Shown: positions 47,732-61,717, numbered from the stretch's first letter. The stretch: 64,000 nt of DNA from Talinum fruticosum (GCA_021018815.1 JAITYX010000074.1:2728001-2792000); one strand, 5' to 3'. Made by a program: numbers and translations. Notes: a model not told the origin generated them from the sequence alone.

Positions 47732-50700
47732 ATGGCGACCGATATTTTTGAGACCATTATCGCAGCCCCTTTTGCTTCGGCAATTGCTGTGGTGGCTGTC
47801 TCGTTGCTCTTGCTTTTCTTCTTGAGGGGTCAGAGAAGAATGTTTTCTGTGAATTGTGAACTGCCTCTTGTGCCCAGTGAGTAGATTTTTCTGCAATTTT
47901 ATTTGGGTTTTGGATTGATTGAATGTGGGAATTTTTGGGGTGTCTCTGTTTTTGATGGGGATGAGTGATGATGATGATGATGCAGAGGTTCCTGGGTTGC
48001 CATTACTGGGGAATTTGCTGCAATTGAAAGAGAAGAAGCCATATAAAGCATTCACCTATTGGGCAGAGATTTACGGCCCTGTTTATTCGATTCAGCTTGG
48101 CTCTTCTCATGCGATTGTGCTTAGTAATGCCGAAGTAGCCAAAGAGGTTTCCAACCCCCCGCCTTCTGCCTATTGACTGTATAATCGCTTAACTCTGTAT
48201 GTGGTTTGGAAAGTTTCGACTTAGTTCAGGTCGAGAGAAAATAAAAAAATAGGAAAATGAATTTTGCTATGTTGGGATTAAAGAAAAATAGAACAAGATT
48301 ATTTTTTATTTTATTTTTTGACCTGTTGCTTTCATTCTAAAAATTGTGTGAAAGAAGTTTATTTTCTGTTTTTTGTGTTTTATTTTGTTTCAATTTTCAT
48401 TCATCAAATTCAGCATACACTTGATCAGATTGTCTCTTGGTGCCTTACCAGGAAAATTGAAAAATAGCCGTTTGCTGACTAAATTGCCAAACTCTGTCTT
48501 TGTTCTGGGTAAATGGTTGCCTTGCCTCGGTATCGCGATAATTAAGGGTGTTGATTTGGACAGTTAATCAAACTAGATAAAACTGTTTAATTTTTACTGT
48601 GTATATATGTAGTCTTATGATCTCATTTGCAGCTAATCTGTTTCATGAATTCTGAACTATACAAAGTCCCCATTTGTATTTCAAACTGGTACGCTAAACG
48701 CTTGATGTAAACTGCACCATTTCGGGAGGAAGCAACTAGGTCCTCTACTCATGGCATGTAACAAAAAATTGCATGGTTTGACATCTGAGACTAAGACAGT
48801 TTCATAGGTGTTTATCAATATTAGGCACAGTGGTTTGTATGTCTGTTAAATGTTTTTCTTTTCTCCATAATGAATTGAGGATGCTGGCTTTTTGCAAATT
48901 TTACGTGTTAGAAGCATCAGTTTACAAATGTCCATTAGTAGAATCAGGGGCCAGTCGGTGCTGATTGTTTGTTTGCTCTTCAGGATATAAATATATATTT
49001 CATAGATAAGAATAGCGTTGAAAAAATTCATTACTTGACTTGAGTCAATGCTGAATATCTGCTAACATGCTTTAGTCTTAGTATTTTAGCAATATGCTAC
49101 GAACCACGTTGACCAATCTGTGCTGCCACTTGTCCAACTGATAGACTTCAAATCATATCATGAATTGCATCTTGAAACATAAAGTCTCCTAACTTGGACT
49201 CTCATCTAGACTGGGATCCACGCTACTGGCGGAGCCTAGGACATAATTTATTGCATCTGCCAAAGCTCTGAAATTCTTTCAATCTTTCTTCAAGGGGAGA
49301 TGTTACAATTATGTTGTATGCGAGTTATTACTCACAAATACCAGTAAACTTTTCAAAATATTAAAAAATATCACTTAACTTTTTTAAGTTCAAAATATCA
49401 TTGGCCTTTTCTAAATATTAAAAAATGTAATTATGACAGTCACATTTTTGTTTTTTTAAAGTTAATTGGTGTACTTATTGTTTTGAAGCAAGTTCAGTGG
49501 TATTTTTAACTGAAAAAAAGTTTAAACGGCATTTTTAAATATGTGAAAAAGTATAGTGGCATATTTTTAAGCAAGAATGTATGGTGCTTTATGATAACGA
49601 GTGCCAAAGTATTCTTATATCAGGATGATGCATAACTGGAAACCAATTGATCCCTTTTTTTTTCCAAAATGTGGAAGCAAAGAATAATTCTTGACACATC
49701 TTAATATTCCTCTCTTGGTTCTGACGGTTTATCAGGCGATGGTTGCTCGCTTTCCCGCCATCTCAACAAGGAAGCTGTCGAATGCCTTAACAATTCTTAC
49801 CAATGATAAATGCATGGTTGCTACTAGTGACTACAATGACTTCCATAAGACAGTGAAGAAACTTATACTCAACTACCTTTTGGGTGCAAATGCTCAGGTT
49901 TGTGACTATAATAGTTTGTATAATAATTTTATAAATGTGTTTACACTTGTTTTGATAGATTCCTCGATTCAACAATTTTCTTTGCTCAAAAATTGCAGAA
50001 ACGCTTCCGAAGCATTAGGGAAACCATGCTGGAGAATGTGGTTGACCGCTTCAACGCTCATGTTAAGAGCACACCCCTTGAAGCTGTTAACTTCCGGGAA
50101 ATTTTCGAGTCTGAACTTTTTGGATTATCTTTAAAGCAAGTAAGTCTCCTGATCACAGTAAAAAACCACCTGATTTTGGTTTGAACATATTGGTGTGTTA
50201 AAACTAATAAATACTGATTGTATGAAACTTGATGCAGGCTATAGGGCGAGACCTGCAATCTCTTTATGTTGAAGACCTTGGAGCTACCTTATCCAGAAGA
50301 GAAATATTTCAGATTTTGGTTTTAGATATGATGCAGGGCGCAATAGAGGTGGACTGGAGAGATTTCTTTCCTTATCTTAAATGGGTTCCTGGCAATCGCG
50401 TGGAAACAAATATGAGAAAATTGGATGTTCGCAGGAAAGCAGTGATGAAGTCACTGTTAAGAGAGCACAAGAAACGAGTTGAAGAAGGGAAGGTATTTTT
50501 TTAGATCTCGTTCTTACCTGAATATGGCATAGTACGAATTAGTTTTCTCTTGTATACTTTTCTCAGAAGTCTCCTTGCTAGTTCATTTCTGAAACGTTGT
50601 AAACCTGAAAATTTTGTTCCTCAATCTTTGTCTGCGGGTCTTTCAGAGACAGTATATCTACTTGCCGGGTTTCAGTTGCCTACTTGAGTACTTCAATATC

Positions 50701-51960
50701 TCCCAGACCTTTATGTGTTGCATCATCGTTGTTGTTGTTCTTCTTCTTCTTGGTGGCGGTGTTGTTGTTGGAATTCCACTGACAAATGATTGCAATTGAG
50801 ACAGGAAACAAACTCTTATATTGACTTCTTGCTTTCGGAAGCAAGTACAATGAGAGAGGACCAACTAGTTATGCTACTGTGGGAGCCAATCATCGAGTCT
50901 TCTGATACTACCCTTGTTACAACGGAATGGGCCATTTTTGAACTTGGCAAGGATCCTGAGCGGCAGGTTGGTTGATCCGTTTGTTTTGTTTCATAAGTTT
51001 TCAGTTTTCACAATCTACTTATTTCAATTGTCATCCTGTCTTTGCTTTTGACAATCAGAATCGACTTTATCAAGAAATTCAAACGGTATGTGGTTCTGAT
51101 AAGGTTACTGAAGATCACTTGTCTCAGCTGCCTTATTTGTCAGCTATTTTTCATGAGACTTTGAGGAAGCACAGCCCGGTACCAATTGTTCCAATAAGAT
51201 ATGTGCATGAAGATACACAGATAGGAGGCTATCATATTCCTGCTGGAAGTGAGGTTGATTTTTCTCTTCTCACTGCTCTTTTCTCCTTTTCCCCCTTCCC
51301 CCTTTCCCCTCCCCTTTACCCCTCTGTGGGAATGCCTGGCATGAAGGAAGATGACTAGAGTATGATCCTGTCGACAAAAGTATGGCCTCCCTTCCCTCAA
51401 TATAATCCAAAGAAGGAAATCTGATTTTCAATCCTTGTGAGAAATCATCTTCCCCTTCATTTACTTGAGATTGGAACGTCAGAAAAGCAACAACCCCCTT
51501 TCTCCATCCTCAACCCCAAACACGTCCCTAACAACCCCCTGCCACACACACACAAAAGGAAGAAGAAAAACTGTAGTCGAGATAAGTCTATTATCAAATT
51601 AATGGTCTTGCAACCAGTCTAATTTTAAACTGTTTGATGCAGATTATAATAAACCTGTACGGTTGTAGCAGGGACAAAACCCAATGGAAAAATCCAGAGG
51701 AGTGGAATCCAGAGAGATTTCTGGATAATAGATATGACCCTCATGATCTGCACAAGACAATGGCTTTTGGAGCAGGCAAGAGGGTCTGTGCTGGTGCTCT
51801 TCAAGCCATGTTAATTTCATGTACATCGATTGGTAGATTAGTGCAGGAATTTCAGTGGACAGTGCAACCTGGAGAGGAAGATGACGTTGATACTCTTGGC
51901 CTCACCACTCATAAGCTCCATCCTCTACAAGCAATCGTAAAACCAAGAAGTCAAACATAG
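47732..51960 (+). CDS. KO: ent-Kaurene oxidase, CYP701A type cytochrome P450, complete, 8 exons
   Basis: Oxidises ent-kaurene in three steps to ent-kaurenoic acid in gibberellin synthesis; anchored in the plastid envelope or ER. Exons: 47732-47876, 47986-48146, 49736-49897, 49999-50139, 50238-50492, 50805-50966, 51059-51253 and 51643-51960. All introns are GT-AG and the frames join to 512 aa plus stop, close to the Arabidopsis length. Residues about 10-32 form the N-terminal membrane anchor, followed by the hinge [19 protein letters not shown]. Family signatures are [34 protein letters not shown] and the I-helix SSDTT (320-324). ExxR is E375-R378 (ETLR). The PERF-type motif is at 430-433, and the haem loop [10 protein letters not shown] has ligand C456. 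The I-helix carries Pro316 where Thr is usual in family members I recall. The second intron is 1.6 kb. Confidence 0.97.
49325..49580. repeat. AT-rich fold-back-like segment in KO intron 2
   Basis: Loose inverted pairing between AAAATATCACTTAAC/ATTTT-type motifs on the left and AAGTTCAGTGGTATTTTT or AAGTATAGTGGCATATTT on the right. Probably an old MITE. Confidence 0.4.
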
Positions 51961-54300
51961 GCTAATAAAGAATTGCAGTACTGCTGTCGTAATGGCCACA
52001 GCTAAGAGATCTTGGCAACCCCTAAATGTGAAATTAGTCATAGGAAAGAACATCAGATGAACTTGGGTACCCTTTGAGGAGTGCTTGCGGTTTAGGTTAG
52101 GTTAGGTTACATAAGTGATAATGTGTGTTCGGTTTAGTATGTTTCTATACTAACATTGTGCTCGTGCCTCTATAAATGGTGGTTTGTGCGTCATTCGCAC
52201 CCAAAAAAGAAAAGAAATAGGCGGTTGATGATCATATTCCTTTCTTGATGCAATTTTGAATAACCTACGGGAAATGTGGGGTTTGAGTCACTTTTCTCTA
52301 AATAATTACTATGGTAATGACGTCCATTAGCTAGGCTTGGGCTGAGTCAGAAAGTCTTCGGCCTTTTTTGAAATTTTTGTGTTGCACAGCGAGGGAACCC
52401 TTGAGAAAGTCTTTCAAGGGGCAACCCTTCAGAAAGTCTGTGGGGGCCTAGTTTAGGTAAAATTTTGTTCAATTCGATTTTCTGAATTAGCTGATCCCAA
52501 AAAAATTGGACACCATTATGAATTCTTAGACAAATTTTGAATTCGCATACAACATTTTTCTGATTTCTGTTATCCGAATTCAATTCTAAATAAAATTTAG
52601 TTTCCGACACAGAAAAAGCGGGTATGGTGGGTAGTATCTCGTCTAAATTTTAGACATTTTCTAATTTATCCAACTTGTATGTAACCCGAATTCGAATTTT
52701 TGTTAACACTAGAGTTACCAAAGATGTAGGGAACCTCCAAGAAGTTTTTAAAAAAAGGTTTTCTTTTTTTTTTTTTTGGGGTGGGGGTGTATAATGATAG
52801 ACTTATAAAAGTGACTCGATACGAACTGATGATTTGAAAGTCGAGCCAAACCGAACCTAATTTAACACTTGAAAAGTTAAATCGAGATGACCTGAACCTG
52901 AACCGAATTAAACCGGATCCAAATAGTTTTCACCAAAGTTTTTTTTTCCCTAGAAGATAAGTTTATTAGATCAAACATCAACCGATTCGAAATAAAGCCA
53001 ACCAAAAACTAAAGTCGAACCGAACCAAAACTCAAAAGTGACCCGAACATGATCCGACCCGAACTAACCCAACTCAAAACCGACCCGAATGATCCGATTG
53101 CAAGTCTAATTCGCGGAAGGGTGTAATTATCTAGAAATTGCTCAACATTTTTTAAGGAGTACTGTAGAAACCACGACCCGTCCCCGTAGGAACAGCTGGA
53201 CCACCTTTTCACATGGAAAAAAACAGCGTCAACTCTCATTTTTGGATTCATGTTGATTGATTTGATGAGGTGGGTCTCTATTAATATGATTTTTAGAATT
53301 AGACTTTTGAAGTAGTTTTAGATGAAGGTGTTATTGGTGATTTTTATTAAACATTTGATTTTCACAATTAATTTTAGAGAAGTCTCATAGTGTTATTTTG
53401 AATGACAAAAATAATTAGAAAAAATAAGGAGATATGTCTACCGTAAAGTTGCTGGCCAGGCAGTGAAAAACTGCCTGGGCCAGGAGCTAAGCCTAGTTAC
53501 AAACCGGAGTTAGTTGTTGCTTGCTCTGGTTGATGATCTCCACAAGGGATTGCAGGGATTTTACTGAAAAGTATCTAGATTTGTATTATATTATTCTACG
53601 TTTACCAACTTTTTATTATTATCATTAGTAAGTGTAAAGAATTTTCCATTTTAACGAGTGTAAGACTCTCCACTCGAGAGGATTGGTGCTCATCCCCCTC
53701 CAACATGTTTACTCTCCGGATGCGAGTACCCCTGAGATGGTTGTTCCGCCTCTTTCCATGACTGAAATGCTTATATTCGGTGATGGTTGTGACTGAAGCT
53801 TGGTTTTATGTATTGTATGGTTTAGCATGGTGTACGTATTTGGTTACTTATGTAAATATGCAAGAATGCATAATATAGTTGGACATGTGCGTAGAGACCT
53901 AAAACTAGTAGCTCGATAAGTTAGAAATTTCCTATCACTGGTAATTTTGCTCTTACAGGTGATCGATGAGGTTTAACCTCATCTTCTTGGGAGTTGGCCT
54001 AAGCGGTTGTAACTTCGTTTGTAACTTAGTTTATAACTTAGTTTATAACTTGGTTTGGAAATTAGTTTGGAACTTGGTTTTTGTTGTTGTAAATATACTC
54101 TAGTGTGTGACCGTTGAGTTGTATGCTCCGAGCCTGTGACTCATTGAGTTTTATTGTGGTTTTGCTGCAGTTAATTAACGTTGGTAATATTATTTACTTT
54201 TCGCTGGTAATTAACTACATTAATTAACTAATTAATGTAGTTAATTACCTAATTAGTGACTTATTATTAAATTATTTAGTTTTCGCTAGTAATATTTTCA
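51961..54300. other. Intergenic DNA downstream of KO
   Basis: No gene. 52440-52720 is the dispersed AT-rich repeat seen near 4980 and 39805. 52830-53110 is a run of short ACCGAAC, ACCCGAAC and AACCCA motifs. A strong hairpin lies at 53452-53482. Confidence 0.5.
53452..53482. other. GC-rich hairpin
   Basis: CTGGCCAGGCAGT, loop GAAAA, then ACTGCCTGGGCCAG: 13 paired bases per arm with a single bulged G, in AT-rich surroundings. It could be a decayed MITE tip or a structured RNA element. No gene is attached. Confidence 0.6.
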
Positions 54301-54309
54301 TAATAGAGG

Positions 54310-54895
54310 TTTCAATTGGTAATTTTATCATAGTTAAAAACATATATTAACGTTGTTATCTCACTCCTTAACTATTTTTTAAAATCAATAGTAGTTTTTT
54401 TTTTTTTGATTGGTAGATGCCAAAGGCTGAAAGCTTTTGGAGTACGAATACGACACAAACATCGATTAAACCATAATTTCAGCAAGTAAACAATAGATAT
54501 GAAATCACTTAACTGAACAGTATAGAGATGGCACTAAAATTTCTGGCGAGCTCTTCAATTCTATAAATAATGTCTTGTTTCCAAGCTCTGAACTCAAGGC
54601 GACTCTCCATTTAATAAAATGAATTAATGCTACTGAGTTTACAATCTATTGTTCAAAAACTATTCCATTCTTCTGCATCCATATGCTCCGAATTGTTGGA
54701 AACTGAGTAGAGATCTAAATTTTCTTTTTAATGGAGTTCTTAATTGTTGTGCCAACTATCATCCAAGTTCCTCAACATGAACTTAGCAATTAGCAATTCT
54801 TGTGCTTTGTCAATATTAGCAATTAGCAATACTCAGTTATATGAGTTTGCAAGACAAGACGACAAGTGATTCTCTCTTTCTTTTTTTTTTTTCTC
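54310..54895 (-). repeat. Dispersed repeat, copy B (uninterrupted)
   Basis: Paralog of 25250-27112 without the MULE-type insert: it reads CAATATTAGCAATTAGCAAT at the insertion point. It shares GAGCTCTTCAAT, TCTTCTGCATCCATA and GAGTTTGCAAGACAAG with copy A. Confidence 0.85.
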
Positions 54896-56348
54896 TAACT
54901 AATTTTTTAGATTTTATATCCCATAATCTTCTATCTTTCTACGTGACCAACACAATTTAATGGTGATGAACGGTGGAGGTGATGGGTCATTATAATCATG
55001 AAAAGATGGATGCTAAATAATAAAGATATAGGTGTCAATTTTTTTGGGCCTTGTTGGGTTAATGACAGATATAATTGATTCATAATCTCTTCTAATTTTT
55101 TTTAATCACATAATCTCTTCTACATTTAGTCCGACCAATTCATTAATATCTTTCGATCAAGAAAAAAACTAATTAATATCTCTTATCTATATATTTATTA
55201 ATGTCATTTCATATGGCAACGTGATAATTTATTTTTCAAAAAAAATAGTAAAAGAATAGCCATTTGATTATTAGATCAATTATAGAATTTTACCCAAAAA
55301 ATTTAAAAAAAATAGCTACTTTAATGAACCCTTAAAATCTAACTTAGGGAAAAGATTGAAGGAGTAACATGGCATATGCTATGTAAGAATCAATTATCTT
55401 AAGTGTGTATGGCGCTGTCTAAGAACAAGATAATATGACTTATTAGAATAGATTACCTTTGATGAACAGTATTTTCAACCTTCATTAGTGCATAATTGGT
55501 TATTTTAATGAATTATTAAGCCCAGATAAAAATATGGTTTATCCTCAGTGTAGATAAAATTAGACGGCTCAACCTCTTTTTAAATTATATTGATGCTGTC
55601 AGTTTAGCATCACTGGGAAGGATCTTCACTTGGAAGAAATCACTTAGAGGTCATCATGTATATGAATAACACGATAGAGTTATTGTTAGAAAGGATTAAA
55701 TCAATTGTTTTCTTTATGCAGAAGGTAACCATGGTTTGTTCTCTTTCTCATACCATTGTTATACTCTTTTGGACACACATAACCTTACCAAACAGAAAAA
55801 TAGAAACTTCGGATTCCAACTGCACTCGATGACTTTTCCAAACGTCAATGCCATTGTCACTAAGAATTGGTCCCATAATGTTCAAGGTTGTATCTTATTT
55901 TGTATTACAAATAAACTCGAGGGAATTAAAACAAATCTCAAAGAATGGAATAAAAATACGAACAATAATTTTAGAAACAAAATGTTCAACAGTACTAAGT
56001 ACGTGGAAAACGGATTGCTCGACGATCCTTTTAGCTAGTTTCATAGGCTGATTGAACAACGAGAAAAACTTCTTCTCTTTAGCCAACGCCATTGGGGAAA
56101 GCTCTTTAGAAATATATGGTTAACGAAATGAGATAAAAACTCCAGGTTCTCTTCTAATGAAATGTTTAGATATATGATCTAATTAGAAAGAGAAGAAAGG
56201 CTATTACTCGATTAAAAGACCCTTCAAATGTTTAGATATAAGATAAATTGGTCATTTGCGATAATTTTGTTAGTGATTTCCGTAACTAATTTATCTCGAA
56301 TCCTAGTCGAGTTAAGATGAAATTTCTCTTCGTTCTAGATTGAATGAT

Positions 56349-56356
<8 letters not shown>

Positions 56357-56437
<81 letters not shown>
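56357..56437. repeat. (AT)n microsatellite inside the L1
   Basis: About 80 bases of pure AT repeat between the linker and reverse transcriptase parts. Confidence 0.97.
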
Positions 56438-56439
<2 letters not shown>

Positions 56440-58595
56440 CTAATTAGAAAGTTCTCTTCTGATAAAATCAGAAATGTTGTCTTTCAAATGGATGCATGTA
56501 AAGCTCCAAGGTCTGATGGTTTTGGACCAAGATGTTTTCAAAAACATTGGGAAACTTTCGGTGCAAACATCATTGCTATGGTCCAAGAGTTGTACGATAA
56601 AGAAAATAAATCTTAAAGAGATTAATCAGAAGTTTATCATGTTAACTCCAAATTTTGACGAACTTAGCTCCATGAATCACTTCAAACCAATTAGTAATTG
56701 TAATACAATCTACAAATTGTTACAAAAGTTTAAAAAACTAAAAGTTATATCTTACTTGTCTAGATTCACTAATCTTACCTTTCCATAGTGCCTTTGTGCG
56801 GGAAGGTAAATTCATGATAATATCTTACTTGCCCATGAGATTATGAACAAGTTTAAAAAACTAAAAGTTATACTGCTTGTGTCACCCTCAAGTGGATATG
56901 AACAAAAGTCTATGATAGAGTTGAATGAGATTTTCTATAGAACTATCTCACTTGGTTTCTGCCCAAATGGATCTCTTAGATTCATGACTGCATATCATTT
57001 GACTCATACTCGATTCTAATTATTGATCAACATAGTGGGTTTTTCAAACCTACGAGGGACCTAAACAGGGCAACCCACTATCATCTTATCTATTTCTTAT
57101 TGGTATGGAAGCCTTTACATCAAACTTATCCCATGTGGAGAAAACAAAAGGCATGGTATTGGGGTAATCTTATCCTATGTCTCTCTTTTTTTGTTGCTAA
57201 AACCACTCTTCTATTTTGTAAGACTAAGACTTAATATTTTTGCCACTTAAAAGAAATCATGGACAACTCATGTGTTTCTTCTGGACAATTGATCAATTTT
57301 CATGAATTATTCGTGATTTTTTCGGCTAATGTTGTCAAAAGGGTAAGGAAGTAGCATCAGCTATATACCATATTCCTATCATAGAATCTATTGGTAAATA
57401 TTTAGGTCATTCCTTCATCCATGGAAAAAAGAAACTCTCTATTCTCCCTATTGTTGATAGCACGAACCATAATTTCAGCACTCGGAAAGCCAATACATTG
57501 TTGAAAGCAGGAAGATCTATTCTAATCTAGTCAAATGTGGAATATCTTCTTACACATACTATGCAATGTTTCCAGCTCCTAAGCATACATGCAATTCTCT
57601 TGATAAAATTAACAGATATTTTTTCTAGAAATCAAGCACTGCTAAAAGCATGCATACGATTACTTGGGATAAAATCTGCCAACCAAAAATGAAAGGTGGT
57701 CTTGGATTATGCAAGACTGAAGCTTTTAATATGACTTTTCAATGCAAACTCATTTAGAAATTAATTAAAGAATCGGACAATTTATGGGCTCATAATATGA
57801 GGGCCAAGTATGGTTTTCAAGGTAGACTATTCACGAAGCATCTAAAAAATAGAGACTCTTGGGTCTGAAAGTCTTTGTCTAAATGCTATCTTACTTTTTG
57901 CATGGTATACATTGAAAAATTAGGGATGATAAAAACATATTTTTTGGTTTTATTTTTGGTGCCACCACTAAATTCTTATCCAGATCATATGAATTTATAT
58001 GTTCAAATAACACCTATGATATTACAAAGCTTAATCATGTCCTCTTGACGAATGTCACTAACCTTATTACCAGCATCCCCCTACCGATTCACCCCACAGA
58101 AGAAGAGTCATGTTGGAGGCTTTTGACGAGTGACTTATTTACTATAAAATCAACCACTTAGTTTTGTCATGGTACACAAAATGAGAATAATTGGGAAGGG
58201 CATCAGATTGAAAAACAAATGTCTCTCCCTCCCCCCCAACTAAAGTGTTTTTATAGAATTTTTTCATGAAGGGATCCCCCAAGGAGGAGCTTTGCCAAGA
58301 TAAGGATCGACATTGATCCTTTCTAAAAACTTTGCTAAAATGACGAGGAAACAGGAGGTCAGCTATTTCTATATTGCCCCCAAGCATAACTAGTTTGGAC
58401 TACTGCAATGAGTCATCAATGGTTAGATATTATAAATAATATATCCCCTCAAACTGACGGAAAAAACATCCTGTAGTTTTACCACTCCACGCTTCGACCA
58501 GATCAATTACAAAGATTTATCTTTATCATATGGAGCTTGTGAAAGGAGAGAAATGCAATAATTTTAAAAAATGAAGATTTCAAAACATCATAACA

Positions 58596-59210
58596 TTGAT
58601 CAAAGCTAAAAGATCATTTGTAGAATGGAAATCCATACTGAGGTACTCTGTAATAGAACTCTATAGCACTCATCACCTAATCCAGGATAAGCAAATTCAT
58701 CTTGTTAGATGGGACAAGCCTTCAAGTGGATATATTAATCTCAATTTCAATGGGTCTCCCAGAAATGGTAATGTTGTTATAAGCTTTGTTTTACATGATG
58801 AAAACAACAAATTTTCAAGAGCTAGAGCTTCCAACCTTGGTTTCACATCAATCTTGGTTGCGAAGGTTAATGGTGTTAGGTTTAGGCTTCAAGAGGCACT
58901 AAAGGAAGATCATCAGAGAGTTTACATCAAAGGTGACAATAAAATCATTATTGATGCAACAAAAGGGAAACTTAAGCGTCCATGGAAAGTTGACTACATT
59001 ATCAAAGACATGATTCTCCTAATGAGCAAATTTATTACTTGTAAAATTAATCATATATTTAGGGAGGCCAATTATGTAATAGATTTGTTAACACATTTTG
59101 GGCACTCTGTTTCTACCCCATGTGTATGGACTTATTATTGTTCCCCCTTCCTATTCACTATAATGACAAATGATAATTTAGACATAACTCTTGTGAGAAG
59201 GATTGTCTAA
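58596..59210 (+). pseudogene. L1 C-terminal RNase H domain ORF
   Basis: Open frame of 204 codons. After a connector (VRWDKPSSGYINLNFNGSPR) come RNase H landmarks: the first acidic position appears as NFNGS where DGS is usual, the second is the E in RFRLQEALKE, and the third is in YIKGDNKIIIDA. The final part is KINHIFREANYVIDLLTHFGH. With the first Asp replaced by Asn, catalysis is doubtful. Related to the fragment at 190-545. Confidence 0.8.
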
Positions 59211-59257
59211 GTATGTAGTATACGTATGTACTTCATTTAACCTCTTTCCAAAAAAAA

Positions 59258-60115
59258 GGCTATGTAAGTTGATACATGCTGGTGGACTTGGTATTAAGAA
59301 CTACAAACTTTGAAACCAAGCAACTATTGCTAATTAGCTTTGGAGTCTTGCCACTAATAAGAACCCTCTGTGGGTCAAATGGGAGAATGATATTTATATA
59401 AAATAAGATGATATTTTATCAATTTCATCCATAACAGAATCCTCGTGTATTGGAAGAAATTTCTCAAGCTTAGAGTTGTATTCTATACTTGTCAAAATTG
59501 GATTGTCAAATACACAATTTTTATAGGTTGTCAATGACTTTTGGGTAATCTTGATAGAGCATATTGTATATGCTAAAGTGGTTTGGTGTAAATCTAACAT
59601 AAACATAGCTTCTACCTCTGGAGAGATGTTTTGAGTAGGCTACTTACCAAAGATATCTGACATTAGCTATTGTCTATGCCTGACCATGAATGAGGACCGT
59701 TCACACCTTTTCTTTGGATGTTTTTAAGGTCAGTAAGTGCTAAATTATGAAAGGCAATGGCTTCAAGTTTCTATTAACTCAATAAATGGGTTGCAACAGT
59801 CTATACTATCTGTTAAATTAAAAGGAGAAATATATCATAGCATTGGCTGCAACAGTCCATTCCATCTGGGGAGAGAGGAATCACAGAATCTTCACAAACA
59901 AAGGCAGAATGGCAGAAGACCTTGCACATGATATTGTTCAAATACTTAAACGGAGAGTTTGTTTTTACCTACGAAGACAATGGCAAAACTTGATAAAGAG
60001 TATATGTTGAGCATTTGGTCTTAAGTGTTTGAGTATACACACTCTCCCCTTTAGCTTTTGTAAATAATTACAATTTTGCAGCAAATGAAAATATACATAT
60101 CCCCCTTTATTACCA
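59258..60115 (+). mobile_element. 5'-truncated L1 fragment without RNase H
   Basis: Begins abruptly after the first L1. Reads HAGGLGIKNYKL, a stop, NQATIAN, a stop, LWSLATNKNPLWV, then a zinc-knuckle-like CLTMNEDR-type part near 59680-59700, and finally a frame near 59880-60009 giving RMAEDLAHDIVQILKRRVCF and YLRRQWQNLIKSIC plus stop. This is the usual C-terminal end of plant L1 ORF2 (zf-RVT type). Several stops; not functional. Confidence 0.8.
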
Positions 60116-60444
60116 AAAGAACATCTCCTCTTGAAAAATCAATGTTTCATTATTATTAGCATGAAAAGATGTTACTAGCCACAATTAGCTAAAATGCACA
60201 TGTAGGCAATCAAACTCTATAAATGTACCTCATTGATTAATACAAATTATATCATGAACATAGGTTTATAAACCCAAGTTATTATATATGATATTTGATT
60301 TTAATTTTTAAAAATACACCCCTTATTTACCATAATTTCCCTTTCTACAAAAAAATTAGATTCCATCCCCATATTATGCCATGTCATCGAGTCTATAGAT
60401 ACGAGTCCACGAGTATAAGTATTGGTTGATTCATACCGTCGGTT

Positions 60445-60540
60445 AAACAAAAAATTACGCATGAACCAAAAGATTAGACAATAATATCCAATAAACAAAA
60501 AATTACGCATGAACCAAAAGATTAGACAATAATATTCAAT
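60445..60540. repeat. 48-bp tandem duplication
   Basis: AAACAAAAAATTACGCATGA starts at 60445 and again at 60493. The two units are almost identical, so the duplication is recent. Confidence 0.95.
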
Positions 60541-61659
60541 CACCAATTTTCCTTTTACGTTGATTGACTTATGTGGAGGAAAATGCTTCTAATTTTAGAA
60601 TATAAAAGTGCATTATTAAAAGTTGAAAATTCTCGTCCAAAACAAAATTGTTTTTAAATGTTCCAATTTTAATTGAAATATTACCCTTATGAAATTAAAT
60701 ATCTAAATATATCAATGAGACAATATATAACAACATGATCATTTCGATGAGAAATTTGGAAGATATTTTTTACTGTTTTATACCCACTTGAACACTCTCT
60801 TGTAAGGTTGTTTCCATGACATGACGATAACATATGTAAAAAGAGAAAAAGTCATAATTCAATGGTGTTAGAAGATATAATAGCATCTAGTGAAGACAGT
60901 ACGAGACTTGAGCTGAAAAACTGATTTTTGCACCCAAAAAAAAAGTTATTCCCTCCCAACAATGGCCTAATTAATAGGCAGAGCATAAGAGATGGATATG
61001 ATTAGACTATATCATATATATCATATCATCATCATATAGATATATTTAAAACTGATTGCTTTGTTGGAAGATCGACATTTTCACATCATCATTAGTTGAT
61101 TCTACTTTGTATTTTTCTTTTTTTGTGGATATTATCAAAACCTTATGTAACACCTCAGTTATTGTACTATTATTATTATGTCAAAAACTTATCATCCACA
61201 AATTTAAAGGATAAATATATAATATTAAATGATGAACAAACCAATTCCAAATTCATTTTGACGTTTAAATAATATTTTGACATAAAATTGTGAATGCTAA
61301 TATTCTTCATATCCAAATATCAAATAATATTCTCAATATCAAAATAATTTCAATTTAATTTTGCTATAATATATGATTTGCTATAGTATACTTTTCACTA
61401 CAGTTACAATTGCAATCAACGGATACAATTACTAATAAATTATTTAGCAAATTATTTAGAAAGTATAGTTATTATAGTTCTAACCAACAGATACAATAGT
61501 TTAACAAATTATTTGGAAACTATGATTACTATAATGTACTAAATGCTAATCTTACAGATGAAGTTTATCATATAAAATAATATTCTCCAAATCAATTGAT
61601 ACAATTGTAAATAAAAAATAAATGACAACAATAATTTTAATTATGCTACCTATGTTATC

Positions 61660-61717
<58 letters not shown>
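61660..61717. repeat. (AAT)n microsatellite
   Basis: About 19 trinucleotide units. Confidence 0.95.

Larger units (their letters stand above)
55400..59225 (+). mobile_element. L1-type LINE with RNase H domain, degraded
   Basis: Order along the plus strand: endonuclease remnant (GYFNELLSPDK near 55490; LGRIFTW near 55615), linker (55736-56038, IKTNLKEWNKNT), reverse transcriptase (KAPRSDGFGP near 56500; NHFKPISNCNTIYK near 56680; the GNPLSS-type part near 57065), a zinc-finger-associated part (ITWDKICQPKMKGGLGLCKT near 57660-57720) and RNase H (58690-59120). Stops and frameshifts break every domain, and an (AT)n tract sits at 56357-56437. It belongs to the RNase H-bearing plant L1 group. The 5' limit is uncertain. 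Confidence 0.88.

Noticed and set aside
49787..49975. Antisense ORFs over kaurene oxidase exons
   Set aside because: Shadows of the KO exons on the other strand.
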